Positions 6,160 to 12,725 of a DNA stretch of 12,725 nt are shown here, in pieces. Origin of the DNA: Leptospiraceae bacterium (GTDB lineage Bacteria > Spirochaetota > Leptospiria > Turneriellales > Turneriellaceae); the NCBI GenBank assembly GCA_016788945.1, contig JAEUSA010000189.1, forward strand, positions 1 through 12,725. The letters run 5' to 3'. Numbering within the stretch: position 1 is the stretch's first letter; each line of letters opens with the position of its first letter. The notes beneath the pieces were generated by a model. That model saw nothing but the letters and a program-made list of their open reading frames with translations, had not been told where the DNA came from and searched no databases. Position numbers and translations under genes: made by a program.

Positions 6160-8349
6160 TTAAATTCCATTACACATAAATTGAAGTAATGAGCGGCAAT
6201 CGGAGACATCATTCAGATAATAACTGGCCGCAGATTCACCGTACCCGACCTTCACCGTATGTGCGGTTTTCGGAAGTACTTTGAAAAGATCCTCGTCTGT
6301 GGTGTCGTCACCAATAGCCAAGATGAAGTCATGTATTGGCAGACTAATGATGGAAAGTCCCGCAGTCCCTTTAGATGCGCCGCTATTCTTGACTTCAATC
6401 AGGTGGTTGCCGCGCATGACCTGCACATTGATGTTTGCGGTAAAATGCAGCAAATCGTCAAAAAGCTCGTTCACGCGCTCTTGCACGAGTTCTGCCTCGC
6501 CATAAGCTCCTCGGTAGTGAAACACAAGAGCTGACTCCTTCTGCTCAATAAAACTACCGTAGATGCGGTTCGAATATCGCTGCATAACCGGCAGAATTTT
6601 TTCAAACCAAGCGGTGCCACTTGCGTCCACGGTGACCCATTCTTTCTGTCCTGGCGAACGAATAAAAACGCCGTGCTCTGCGACGAGCCCGATCTTAGTG
6701 TTTGTAATGTTGGTCGCGAGAAAGTCGCGATCCCTGCCACTGATAACGAAAACAAGTGTATTGGAGATCTCCGTCAACCGATCGAGAATATTACGCAATT
6801 CATCGTCGACGCCCACTTGCGCCGGATCAGATTCAAAATCGACGAGCGTGCCGTCAAAATCTAAGAGAATCACACGATTTTGAGCCCCAAGAAAACTCTT
6901 CTGCAAATGTTCCCGTTTCAACGAAGAAAAATATTTGTCTTGAATCCGATGAATACGCGATTTTAGTGTCTCCATCGATTCCATAATTTCCTGCATCCAA
7001 TACCGAATATCTTGCCGTTGCAGGTAATCGCGCATCGGCTTATTGCGTGCCCTCTGATCTGCGATGGGAATTTCAATAGCCTGCTTAATTGCCTCGGCTA
7101 TCTCTGAAATGCTGTTCGGGTTTATCAGTATTGCACCGGCAAGTTCGCGGGCCGCTCCGGCCATCTCGCTGATTATTAATACTCCAGTGTCGTCTGTGCG
7201 AGATGCGAGGTACTCCTTAGCAATCAGATTCATGCCGTCGCGAAGCGGAGTGATCAGGGCAACTCCGGAATTCCGGTAAACGACTTTCATTTCCCGTAGC
7301 GTCAAAGTAGCATACTGATAGAAGATCGGCACCCAGCTCCCGCGTGAATAAGTGCCGTTGATCCTACCGACTAATTCATCGAGTTGCTTCTTCAGGTTCT
7401 GGTAGCGGTCAACACCGACCCGACTTGGGGTAGCAACAACATGGAGTTGCCAACGCCCCTGCATTTCAGGGTATTTGCGCAGAAAAAGCTCAAAGCCTTT
7501 CAGCCTATTCAAAATCCCTTTCGTATAATCGAGGCGATCTATCGAGAGTATTTGCCTGAATTCATTTCCTGGTGGCTGGTAGGTACCCATAGCCTCGGGC
7601 TCGTGCGCGCTGAAAGTTTCAAAATCGATTCCCATGGGAAAAGTGCCGGCTTTGAGAATATGATCCTCCATTTTTACTTCGCCGAGAGTGTGTTGTAAGC
7701 CCAATATGCGCTGCACACAACGCAAAAAATGTTCGGTATAGTCGTGTGTGTGGAAGCCCACCAAATCCGCCGCCGTCATGCCATTCAGAAGATCACTACG
7801 CCATTTGCCAGGTAGCAGCCGGAAAATCTCAAATTCGGGAAACGGTATGTGAAGAAAGAAACAAATTCTCAGTTTGGGAAACAAATCGCGCAAGAGTCGC
7901 GGTAACAATAACAAATGGTAATCATTGATAAAGACGACATCATCGGGAGTGAGAACTTCGACTATCCGATTACAGTACATGACGTTGACATTGACATATT
8001 CATTCCAATAGGAATCTTTGAACTTTGTTAACGTGGGAAAATAGTGAAACAGCGGCCAGAGCGTTTTGTTGCAGAATCCGTCATAAAAATCCTGCATTTG
8101 ATTTTCCGACAATGTTACAGGAAGAAAATCCGGCCCGAGCGCGTTCTCCAATTGCTCCATATCTTCCGCAGCTACCGGGCCTGGCCAACCGACCCATATA
8201 TGCCGAAACTCAGGGTCTGTTTGCTTTTTTGATTTGAGATAAGAGGAAATACCCGTAGCAACACCCCCTGCGGTATTGCGCGAAGCCAATTTCCCGCCAA
8301 AAGAGACGAGCTGAACCGGCAAACGATTGGAAACAACTACCAGTCGCAC
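6160..8349 (-). CDS. otsAB: Bifunctional trehalose-6-phosphate synthase/phosphatase (OtsA-OtsB fusion)
   Basis: A 729-aa cytoplasmic fusion making trehalose from UDP-glucose and glucose-6-phosphate by way of trehalose-6-phosphate. Residues 1-465 form a GT20 synthase: VVVSNRLP (4-11), NTAGGV (25-30), NDYHLLLLP (142-150), LHIPFP (166-171), the nucleotide-sugar site DRLDYTKG (271-278) and LRDGMNLIAKEY (369-380). Residues about 490-729 form a HAD-superfamily trehalose phosphatase: LLDFDGTL (495-502, with catalytic D497 and D499), ISGRDRDF (536-543), AEHGV (557-561) and the metal-binding GDDTTDED (680-687). Both domains look complete, so both activities are expected. The start is GTG at 8349 (VRLVVVSNRLP), the canonical N-terminus; there is no Shine-Dalgarno sequence, and ACTGTCG occupies its place. 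The gene is divergent from the GH15 hydrolase gene and convergent with DUF389 (four-base gap). Trehalose probably serves as an osmotic or desiccation protectant. Confidence 0.97.
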   Translation of the reverse strand: MRLVVVSNRLPVQLVSFGGKLASRNTAGGVATGISSYLKSKKQTDPEFRHIWVGWPGPVAAEDMEQLENALGPDFLPVTLSENQMQDFYDGFCNKTLWPLFHYFPTLTKFKDSYWNEYVNVNVMYCNRIVEVLTPDDVVFINDYHLLLLPRLLRDLFPKLRICFFLHIPFPEFEIFRLLPGKWRSDLLNGMTAADLVGFHTHDYTEHFLRCVQRILGLQHTLGEVKMEDHILKAGTFPMGIDFETFSAHEPEAMGTYQPPGNEFRQILSIDRLDYTKGILNRLKGFELFLRKYPEMQGRWQLHVVATPSRVGVDRYQNLKKQLDELVGRINGTYSRGSWVPIFYQYATLTLREMKVVYRNSGVALITPLRDGMNLIAKEYLASRTDDTGVLIISEMAGAARELAGAILINPNSISEIAEAIKQAIEIPIADQRARNKPMRDYLQRQDIRYWMQEIMESMETLKSRIHRIQDKYFSSLKREHLQKSFLGAQNRVILLDFDGTLVDFESDPAQVGVDDELRNILDRLTEISNTLVFVISGRDRDFLATNITNTKIGLVAEHGVFIRSPGQKEWVTVDASGTAWFEKILPVMQRYSNRIYGSFIEQKESALVFHYRGAYGEAELVQERVNELFDDLLHFTANINVQVMRGNHLIEVKNSGASKGTAGLSIISLPIHDFILAIGDDTTDEDLFKVLPKTAHTVKVGYGESAASYYLNDVSDCRSLLQFMCNGI

Positions 8350-8410
8350 TCGACAGTATCAATAATCGAAATCTCTTGTCTCGCGTTTTGCGATTTGAAC
8401 ACTGTCGGTT
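8350..8410. promoter_or_regulatory. Divergent otsAB/GH15 spacer with mirrored ACTGTCG elements
   Basis: The 61-base spacer carries an inverted repeat with arms CGACAGT (8351-8357) and ACTGTCG (8401-8407). Read in the direction of each gene, the same ACTGTCG stands one base before the otsAB GTG and three bases before the GH15 GTG. Neither gene has a Shine-Dalgarno sequence. The symmetry suggests a shared control element (two half-sites of an operator, or matching translation-initiation elements). The spacer is short enough that the two promoters must overlap. I cannot define -10/-35 boxes with confidence. Confidence 0.4.
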
Positions 8411-10222
8411 GTGCATACGAGCGGGGGTTCCGAGCCATTAACCCGATACGGAGTGATCGGTGACACGAGGACCGCGGCGCTGATTTCTGCGAACGGCTCC
8501 GTCGATTGGGCTTGCCTACCGGATTTTGACTCCCCAGCAGTGTTTGCGCGTCTACTCGGTGAAGGCGGCGGTTATTGCAAACTGGCTCCGGCTACTCAAT
8601 TTAGTAGCCACCAATATTACGAACCGGGCACGAATATACTTATTACAGAAATGTTTTCCGGTAACGGCAAGATACGCATCAGAGACTTTATGCCGTACAT
8701 TCCGAATCGCAAAGTCCCGACTGCGGAAATCCATCGTGTGCTGGAATGTATCGAGGGCGCGATGAGCATGGAGCTGCGATTTGCGCCGAGATTTAGCTAC
8801 GGCTTGGGTAAGCCGCATTTTACGATCTCTGAATACGGCGTGCTCGCGGAGCACGAAAATGACGCGCTCGTTTTGTCATCGCCGGTTAGTTGTGAAATAT
8901 CTGAAGATTCTGCGATTGCAAGATTCAGCGTGAAAGCCGGGGATGAATTATCTTTTATATTAGATTGGGGTATGCGTGAAGTGCATTTACCACTGAGCTA
9001 TCAAACTTACAAACGCATCTGGGATACGCGAAAGTTCTGGCGCGACTGGATAGGGCGGTTAAACTATCAGGGGCGTTACCGCGACGCAATGGAGCGGTCA
9101 TTACTTACCTTGAAGCTCCTGTCCTATGAGCCAACCGGAGCGATCGTTGCTGCACCGACGACCTCCTTACCCGAATGGCCGGGTGGCACGCGTAATTGGG
9201 ATTATCGTTTCACTTGGATACGGGATTCGGCATTTATTTTGGGCGCTTTTTTCAGGGCTGGTTACACAGAAGAAGGTACGGCATATTTTGATTTTATTTT
9301 GCACCGGGTTTTTGACGGTAAGCACTTGAAAATCCTCTACGACGTTCATGGTAATCCCGGTCATGGAGAACAGGTACTCGATCATCTTGCTGGCTATGCC
9401 GAGTCTGCGCCTGTGAGGGTCGGTAATGGGGCAAGGGACCAGTTACAGCTCGATGTTTATGGTAGCCTTTTGGATGCCGCATGGCAATACCAACGATTCG
9501 GCGGAGTCATCACCAACACCGAATGGATGATGCTGAAAGAAATCGTCCGCATAGTCGAAGACCGCTGGCGAGAACCAGATTCAGGAATATGGGAAGCTCG
9601 TTCACAACTGCAACATTATACTTATTCGAAAGTGTGGGCTTGGGCGGCTTTGGATCGCGCTATGAGAATAGCCGACCGCCTCGGTTTCCGCAACGATATC
9701 GAGCGCTGGAAAGCGGAAGCGGAAAAAATCAAAACAGAAATTTTCGACAAGGCTTGGCGCGATGATTTGGGTGCATTCTCGCAAGCGTATGGATCCGAAA
9801 CTCTCGACGCATCACTTTTGATAATGCCTGAAATCGGCTTTATCAGTGTTCGCGATCCGAAATTTCAAAGTACGCTCGCGGCTATCAAGAAAGAATTGGG
9901 GGATTCAGACCTTCCGTTATTCCACCGTTATGATAATGGCCGATATGACGACGGCATCGGCGGGCCAGAAGGGCGCTTCCTGCTCATGTCATTCTGGTAT
10001 ATTGACTGTTTGATCATGCAGGGAAATCTCCCCGAAGCGCGAGCGGCCATTGAGAAGCTGTTGACCATGCGTAACCCGCTCGGTCTCTTCAGCGAATGCG
10101 TACATATTGATGAAGCAGGTAATCCAGTTCTGTTAGGAAATTTCCCGCAAGGCTTTTCACATCTCGGACTCGTGAATTCTATTTTCAAATTGGACGAAGC
10201 ACGGCGATTAAGCGAGATTTAG
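8411..10222 (+). CDS. Glycoside hydrolase family 15 protein (glucoamylase/trehalase type)
   Basis: A 603-aa protein with an N-terminal beta-sandwich domain (about 1-215, starting RYGVIGDTRTAALISANGS) and a C-terminal (alpha/alpha)6-barrel of GH15. Barrel motifs are NWDYRFTWIRDSAF (262-275), GNGARDQLQLDVYGSLLDA (348-366), DSGIWEAR (390-397, with E395 the likely general acid) and LFSEC...LGNFPQGFSH (559-584, with E562 the likely general base by alignment to the usual SEE motif). No signal peptide is visible, so it should act in the cytoplasm. GH15 enzymes hydrolyse alpha-glucosidic links, and this bacterial subtype includes trehalases. The divergent otsAB gene makes trehalose degradation to glucose the most attractive role; alpha-glucan hydrolysis is the alternative. 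The start is GTG at 8411 without a Shine-Dalgarno sequence. The transporter gene follows by four bases. Confidence 0.93.
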   Translation: MHTSGGSEPLTRYGVIGDTRTAALISANGSVDWACLPDFDSPAVFARLLGEGGGYCKLAPATQFSSHQYYEPGTNILITEMFSGNGKIRIRDFMPYIPNRKVPTAEIHRVLECIEGAMSMELRFAPRFSYGLGKPHFTISEYGVLAEHENDALVLSSPVSCEISEDSAIARFSVKAGDELSFILDWGMREVHLPLSYQTYKRIWDTRKFWRDWIGRLNYQGRYRDAMERSLLTLKLLSYEPTGAIVAAPTTSLPEWPGGTRNWDYRFTWIRDSAFILGAFFRAGYTEEGTAYFDFILHRVFDGKHLKILYDVHGNPGHGEQVLDHLAGYAESAPVRVGNGARDQLQLDVYGSLLDAAWQYQRFGGVITNTEWMMLKEIVRIVEDRWREPDSGIWEARSQLQHYTYSKVWAWAALDRAMRIADRLGFRNDIERWKAEAEKIKTEIFDKAWRDDLGAFSQAYGSETLDASLLIMPEIGFISVRDPKFQSTLAAIKKELGDSDLPLFHRYDNGRYDDGIGGPEGRFLLMSFWYIDCLIMQGNLPEARAAIEKLLTMRNPLGLFSECVHIDEAGNPVLLGNFPQGFSHLGLVNSIFKLDEARRLSEI

Positions 10223-10226
10223 AGTC

Positions 10227-11792
10227 ATGTCCAAGAAACAGGAATGGACAGGACGGCTTGGTGTAATTCTTGCTGTGACCGGTTCGGCGTTGGGTCTCGG
10301 AAATTTTCTCCGCTTCCCCGGATTGGCGGCGAAATACGGCGGTGGCGCTTTTATGATCCCATATTTTACCGCCTTTCTGCTCTTGGGCTTGCCGCTCGCA
10401 TACATCGAATGGTCAATTGCCCGTTATGGCGGCATGCGCGGCTTTCACAGTGCGCCAGGTATATTTAGTGTTCTGTGGCAGCGAAGAGCCGCACCTTATC
10501 TGGGGGTGCTCGGACTCGTCGTACCGATTGGCATCTACATGTATTATGTTTTTATTCAGGCATGGTGTCTCTATTATTGTTGGGGATATATTTCGGGCGC
10601 GCTGAATCTCGGCCGTGACGTCAGCGCCTATCAGGGGTTTTTCGAGAACTTCACCGGCTCGGGCGCCAATGGCAGCATTTTCCAAGGCTTATCCCCTGCA
10701 TTGGTTTCGCTTCTCATCTGCTATTCCTTGAACTTCTTCTTTGTCTACCGCGGTCTTGGCGGCATAGAGAAGTTGAGCCGCTGGGGAATGCCATTTCTTC
10801 TACTAACGGCCATCATTGTTTTGGCACGAGTTTTGACATTGGGCACTCCGAACCAAGCGTATCCCGAGCGTAATGTTCTCAACGGGCTTGGCCATTTATG
10901 GAATCCCCCACAGGGGCGAGGCCTGCTCGAGGCGTTGGCTGACGCGCAATTATGGATGGAAGCTGCAGGACAGATATTTTTTTCATTATCCGTAGGGTTT
11001 GGTGTGATCATCAACTACGCAAGTTACTTAACAAGAAAAGACGATATTATGTTGTCGGCGACCACGGCTGCGGCGGGCAATGAATTTGCAGAAGTGGGTC
11101 TCGGCGGGTTGATCACCGTACCCGCCGCTTTTGTTTTTTTGGGTGCCGCGGGTGTCGGTGGCACCTTCGGTTTGGGATTCGTTTCCTTGCCGGCGGTTTT
11201 TGCACATATGCCGTTTGGACAATTCTTCGGCGCACTTTGGTTTTTTCTACTTTTCATTGCGGCCATAACCAGCGCGGTTTCCATGTTGCAGCCCGGCATC
11301 GCCTTTCTCGAAGAAGGCTTGAATTTTGATCGGCGGAAGAGTTTAGGATTGTTGTTACTGATTACCGCAAGTGGATCGATTTTGGTGACTTATTATTCGG
11401 CGAAGCTCGAAGCGCTTGACGCGATGGATTTCTGGGCGGGTACATTTTGCATCTTTTTGCTTGCAAGCTGCCAAGTGATCGTCGCGGGATGGTTGTTTGG
11501 TGTTGAAAACGTGATAAGAGAGGCCACTCATGGATCACGGATGAAAATCCCGAAATCTCTGCCTTACGTAATAAAATATGTATGCCCGACATTTCTCGGA
11601 ATCATATTCTTGCTTTGGTGCGTGCAGAAATTTCCTGCACAGTTTGATAAGATTCTAACCAATGACGCAACACAAAACGCCGTATTCTTTTTAGGCAGCA
11701 TTCTTATACTTTTCCTTATCCTTACCTTTTTCGCCGTCAGGACGTGGCAGAAAAGTTCAATAATGTCTCATCCGAGAGCAAAAGGTCCTTAA
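10227..11792 (+). CDS. Sodium-dependent transporter, SLC6/NSS (SNF) family
   Basis: A 521-aa inner-membrane protein of the neurotransmitter:sodium symporter family (PF00209) with about 12 membrane helices, which is the family's usual length. The first helix carries the hallmark GSALGLGNFLRFP (19-31), whose unwound segment binds substrate and Na+. The sixth helix has AAGQIFFSLSVGFGV (246-260), and the eighth has AAITSAVSML (335-344) with the Thr/Ser pair of the Na2 site. Substrates in bacteria are usually amino acids or related solutes, imported with Na+. Here the substrate is unknown; given the trehalose genes, an osmolyte is possible but unproven. The ATG at 10227 follows the GH15 stop by four bases with only a weak GAG-type Shine-Dalgarno sequence, so the two genes are surely one transcript and probably translationally coupled. 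Confidence 0.93.
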   Translation: MSKKQEWTGRLGVILAVTGSALGLGNFLRFPGLAAKYGGGAFMIPYFTAFLLLGLPLAYIEWSIARYGGMRGFHSAPGIFSVLWQRRAAPYLGVLGLVVPIGIYMYYVFIQAWCLYYCWGYISGALNLGRDVSAYQGFFENFTGSGANGSIFQGLSPALVSLLICYSLNFFFVYRGLGGIEKLSRWGMPFLLLTAIIVLARVLTLGTPNQAYPERNVLNGLGHLWNPPQGRGLLEALADAQLWMEAAGQIFFSLSVGFGVIINYASYLTRKDDIMLSATTAAAGNEFAEVGLGGLITVPAAFVFLGAAGVGGTFGLGFVSLPAVFAHMPFGQFFGALWFFLLFIAAITSAVSMLQPGIAFLEEGLNFDRRKSLGLLLLITASGSILVTYYSAKLEALDAMDFWAGTFCIFLLASCQVIVAGWLFGVENVIREATHGSRMKIPKSLPYVIKYVCPTFLGIIFLLWCVQKFPAQFDKILTNDATQNAVFFLGSILILFLILTFFAVRTWQKSSIMSHPRAKGP

Positions 11793-11878
11793 TTATTGCG
11801 CCGCAAGGTGTCAGCCTTGATAACCGATCTTCCACTTTTCTACTGTCTGCCCCGTTTGCACTTTGACTTCTGCCGCCG
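11793..11878 (+). other. Short spacer with a weak hairpin between transporter and tmk
   Basis: The 86 bases hold a five-base stem CAAGG (11804-11808) and CCTTG (11815-11819) around TGTCAG, without a T-tract, so termination here is doubtful. No Shine-Dalgarno sequence or clear promoter boxes precede the downstream GTG. The tmk gene may be read from the upstream transcript or from an unrecognised promoter. Confidence 0.25.
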
Positions 11879-12517
11879 GTGGCGCCGTTCATCGTTTTCG
11901 AAGGTATCGACGGCAGTGGTAAGTCGACAACAATCCACGAGATTTCGCAGCGTCTCTCTGCGCGCGGCATAGCCGTTGAATCATTGCGGGAGCCAACGGA
12001 AAAAACAGATGCTTCACGCGAAATCCGTCGCATACTGCGCACGGTACGCGAAGTGACGCCGCAAATCAGCAAAGAACTGCTCGATCTCTTCTTTATTGAT
12101 CGATTGTGGGATATCAACAATCAGATTATACCCTCACTCAGGGCGGGCAAGGTCGTGCTACTCGATCGGTATTTTTTTTCCACCGCGGCATACCAAGCCG
12201 ATTCTGATGCGCGCGCCCACGAAATAGTGGCGACATACCTCGCCGACGACAGGATCATTCTGCCCGAATTAATCATTTTTCTCAATCTACCGGTAGATGA
12301 GGCGCTGCGCCGCGTTGGCACGCGGCGTGAGCTTGATGTCTTCGAAACAGAGACGCGCCTGAACGCCATTGCGGCGAGATATAACAGCATCTTCTCTGCC
12401 TTGCCCCAACACAAAAAGACGGTGGCTGTCGATGAACGTCGCGGGGTGCTGACAGCGCAAGATTTTGAAGAACTTTCCGCGCGCATCGCCGCTTTGGTTG
12501 TGGCACAGAAAAAATGA
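11879..12517 (+). CDS. tmk: Thymidylate kinase (dTMP kinase)
   Basis: A 212-aa cytoplasmic enzyme that phosphorylates dTMP to dTDP with ATP for DNA synthesis. Motifs in order are the P-loop FEGIDGSGKST (7-17), REPTEKTDASREIRRIL (38-54, the dTMP-binding region), LFFIDRLWD (70-78), LDRYFFSTAAYQ (94-105, the DRY motif and SxxAYQ) and a lid-like RRELDVFETE near residue 150. The length is normal. The form REPT, in place of the common bacterial REPGGT, is like archaeal and some spirochaete enzymes. The start is GTG at 11879, the only sensible start since a TGA lies in frame at 11864. No Shine-Dalgarno sequence is visible, only a GC-rich CTGCCGCCG. The stop overlaps the next gene's start as ATGA, indicating an operon with the glycosyltransferase. 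Confidence 0.94.
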   Translation: MAPFIVFEGIDGSGKSTTIHEISQRLSARGIAVESLREPTEKTDASREIRRILRTVREVTPQISKELLDLFFIDRLWDINNQIIPSLRAGKVVLLDRYFFSTAAYQADSDARAHEIVATYLADDRIILPELIIFLNLPVDEALRRVGTRRELDVFETETRLNAIAARYNSIFSALPQHKKTVAVDERRGVLTAQDFEELSARIAALVVAQKK

Positions 12518-12725
12518 AAGAAATTCTCGTAATCCGCCTGAGCGCAATCGGCGACATTCTGCTAACGACACCCGTACTGCGCCGGCTGAAGACCCTCTAC
12601 AGCAATGCGCGTATCACCTTTCTGGTAAAAGAGCAGTACACCGATTTTATCGCCGCCTGCCCCGATGTGGACAACATTATCGTATGGAAAAAAGACGCAT
12701 CTATTCTGCAAATGAAGCGGATACT
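12514..12725 (+). CDS. Glycosyltransferase family 9 (heptosyltransferase-type), N-terminal part only
   Basis: Seventy codons are present before the window ends. The start MKEILVIRLSAIGDILLTTP is the hallmark N-terminus of GT9 LPS heptosyltransferases (RfaC/RfaF/WaaQ-like, PF01075), with the conserved S-(A)-IGD loop that contacts the acceptor. It is followed by LRRLKTLYSNARITFLV, the first Rossmann beta-alpha-beta of the N-terminal domain. Such enzymes add heptose or related sugars to the lipopolysaccharide core at the inner face of the membrane, which implies a Gram-negative envelope. Which GT9 member this is cannot be told from the fragment. The ATG overlaps the tmk stop by four bases (ATGA). 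Confidence 0.9.
   Translation, partial: MKEILVIRLSAIGDILLTTPVLRRLKTLYSNARITFLVKEQYTDFIAACPDVDNIIVWKKDASILQMKRI

Noticed and set aside
6471-6755. Alternative ORFs inside otsAB on both strands
   Set aside because: The otsAB frame carries every expected catalytic motif across this stretch; the others are frame shadows.
11804-11819. Hairpin CAAGG-N6-CCTTG as a terminator after the transporter
   Set aside because: Five-base stem, not followed by a T-tract; too weak to call a terminator.

Overview
The window looks like chromosomal DNA of a free-living Gram-negative bacterium with moderate GC. The best clue to Gram-negative identity is the partial family 9 (heptosyltransferase-type) glycosyltransferase at the right end. 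The thymidylate kinase has an 'REPT' motif instead of the usual 'REPGGT'. That, together with the otsAB/GH15/SLC6-type gene set, would fit a Leptospirales-like spirochaete (Turneriella/Leptonema group) among others; this placement is a guess. No tRNA, rRNA, IS element, CRISPR array or phage gene is visible.

Layout. (1) 1-850: no convincing intact gene. Two weak minus-strand coding traces, one with an in-frame stop and one whose best start signal is out of frame, suggest decayed genes. (2) 853-2810 (+): a tight three-gene unit of an unrecognised 154-aa charged/helical protein, an unrecognised 56-aa protein, and a putative Na+/H+ antiporter (PF07399-like). (3) 4672-2937 (-): a second unit of a CaCA-family Na+/Ca2+ exchanger followed by two small unrecognised membrane or exported proteins (95 and 98 aa), with a perfect hairpin between the last two. 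(4) 4902-6155 (+): a DUF389 membrane protein, divergent from the exchanger. (5) 8349-6160 (-): a fused trehalose-6-phosphate synthase/phosphatase (OtsAB), ending 4 bases from the DUF389 stop. (6) 8411-11792 (+), divergent from otsAB: a GH15 glucoamylase/trehalase-type hydrolase, then an SLC6/NSS sodium-dependent transporter 4 bases later. (7) 11879-12725 (+): thymidylate kinase, overlapping by ATGA the start of a GT9 glycosyltransferase that runs off the window.

As a whole, 0.85-11.8 kb reads as an ion and osmotic homeostasis neighbourhood: cation exchange (Na+/H+, Na+/Ca2+), a Na+-coupled solute importer, trehalose synthesis, and a hydrolase that could remove trehalose or a related glucan. 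The families are known. The novel parts are the four small unrecognised proteins attached to the two cation-transporter operons, and a mirrored ACTGTCG element placed just before both start codons in the otsAB/GH15 divergent spacer. I found no clear case of a wholly new system.
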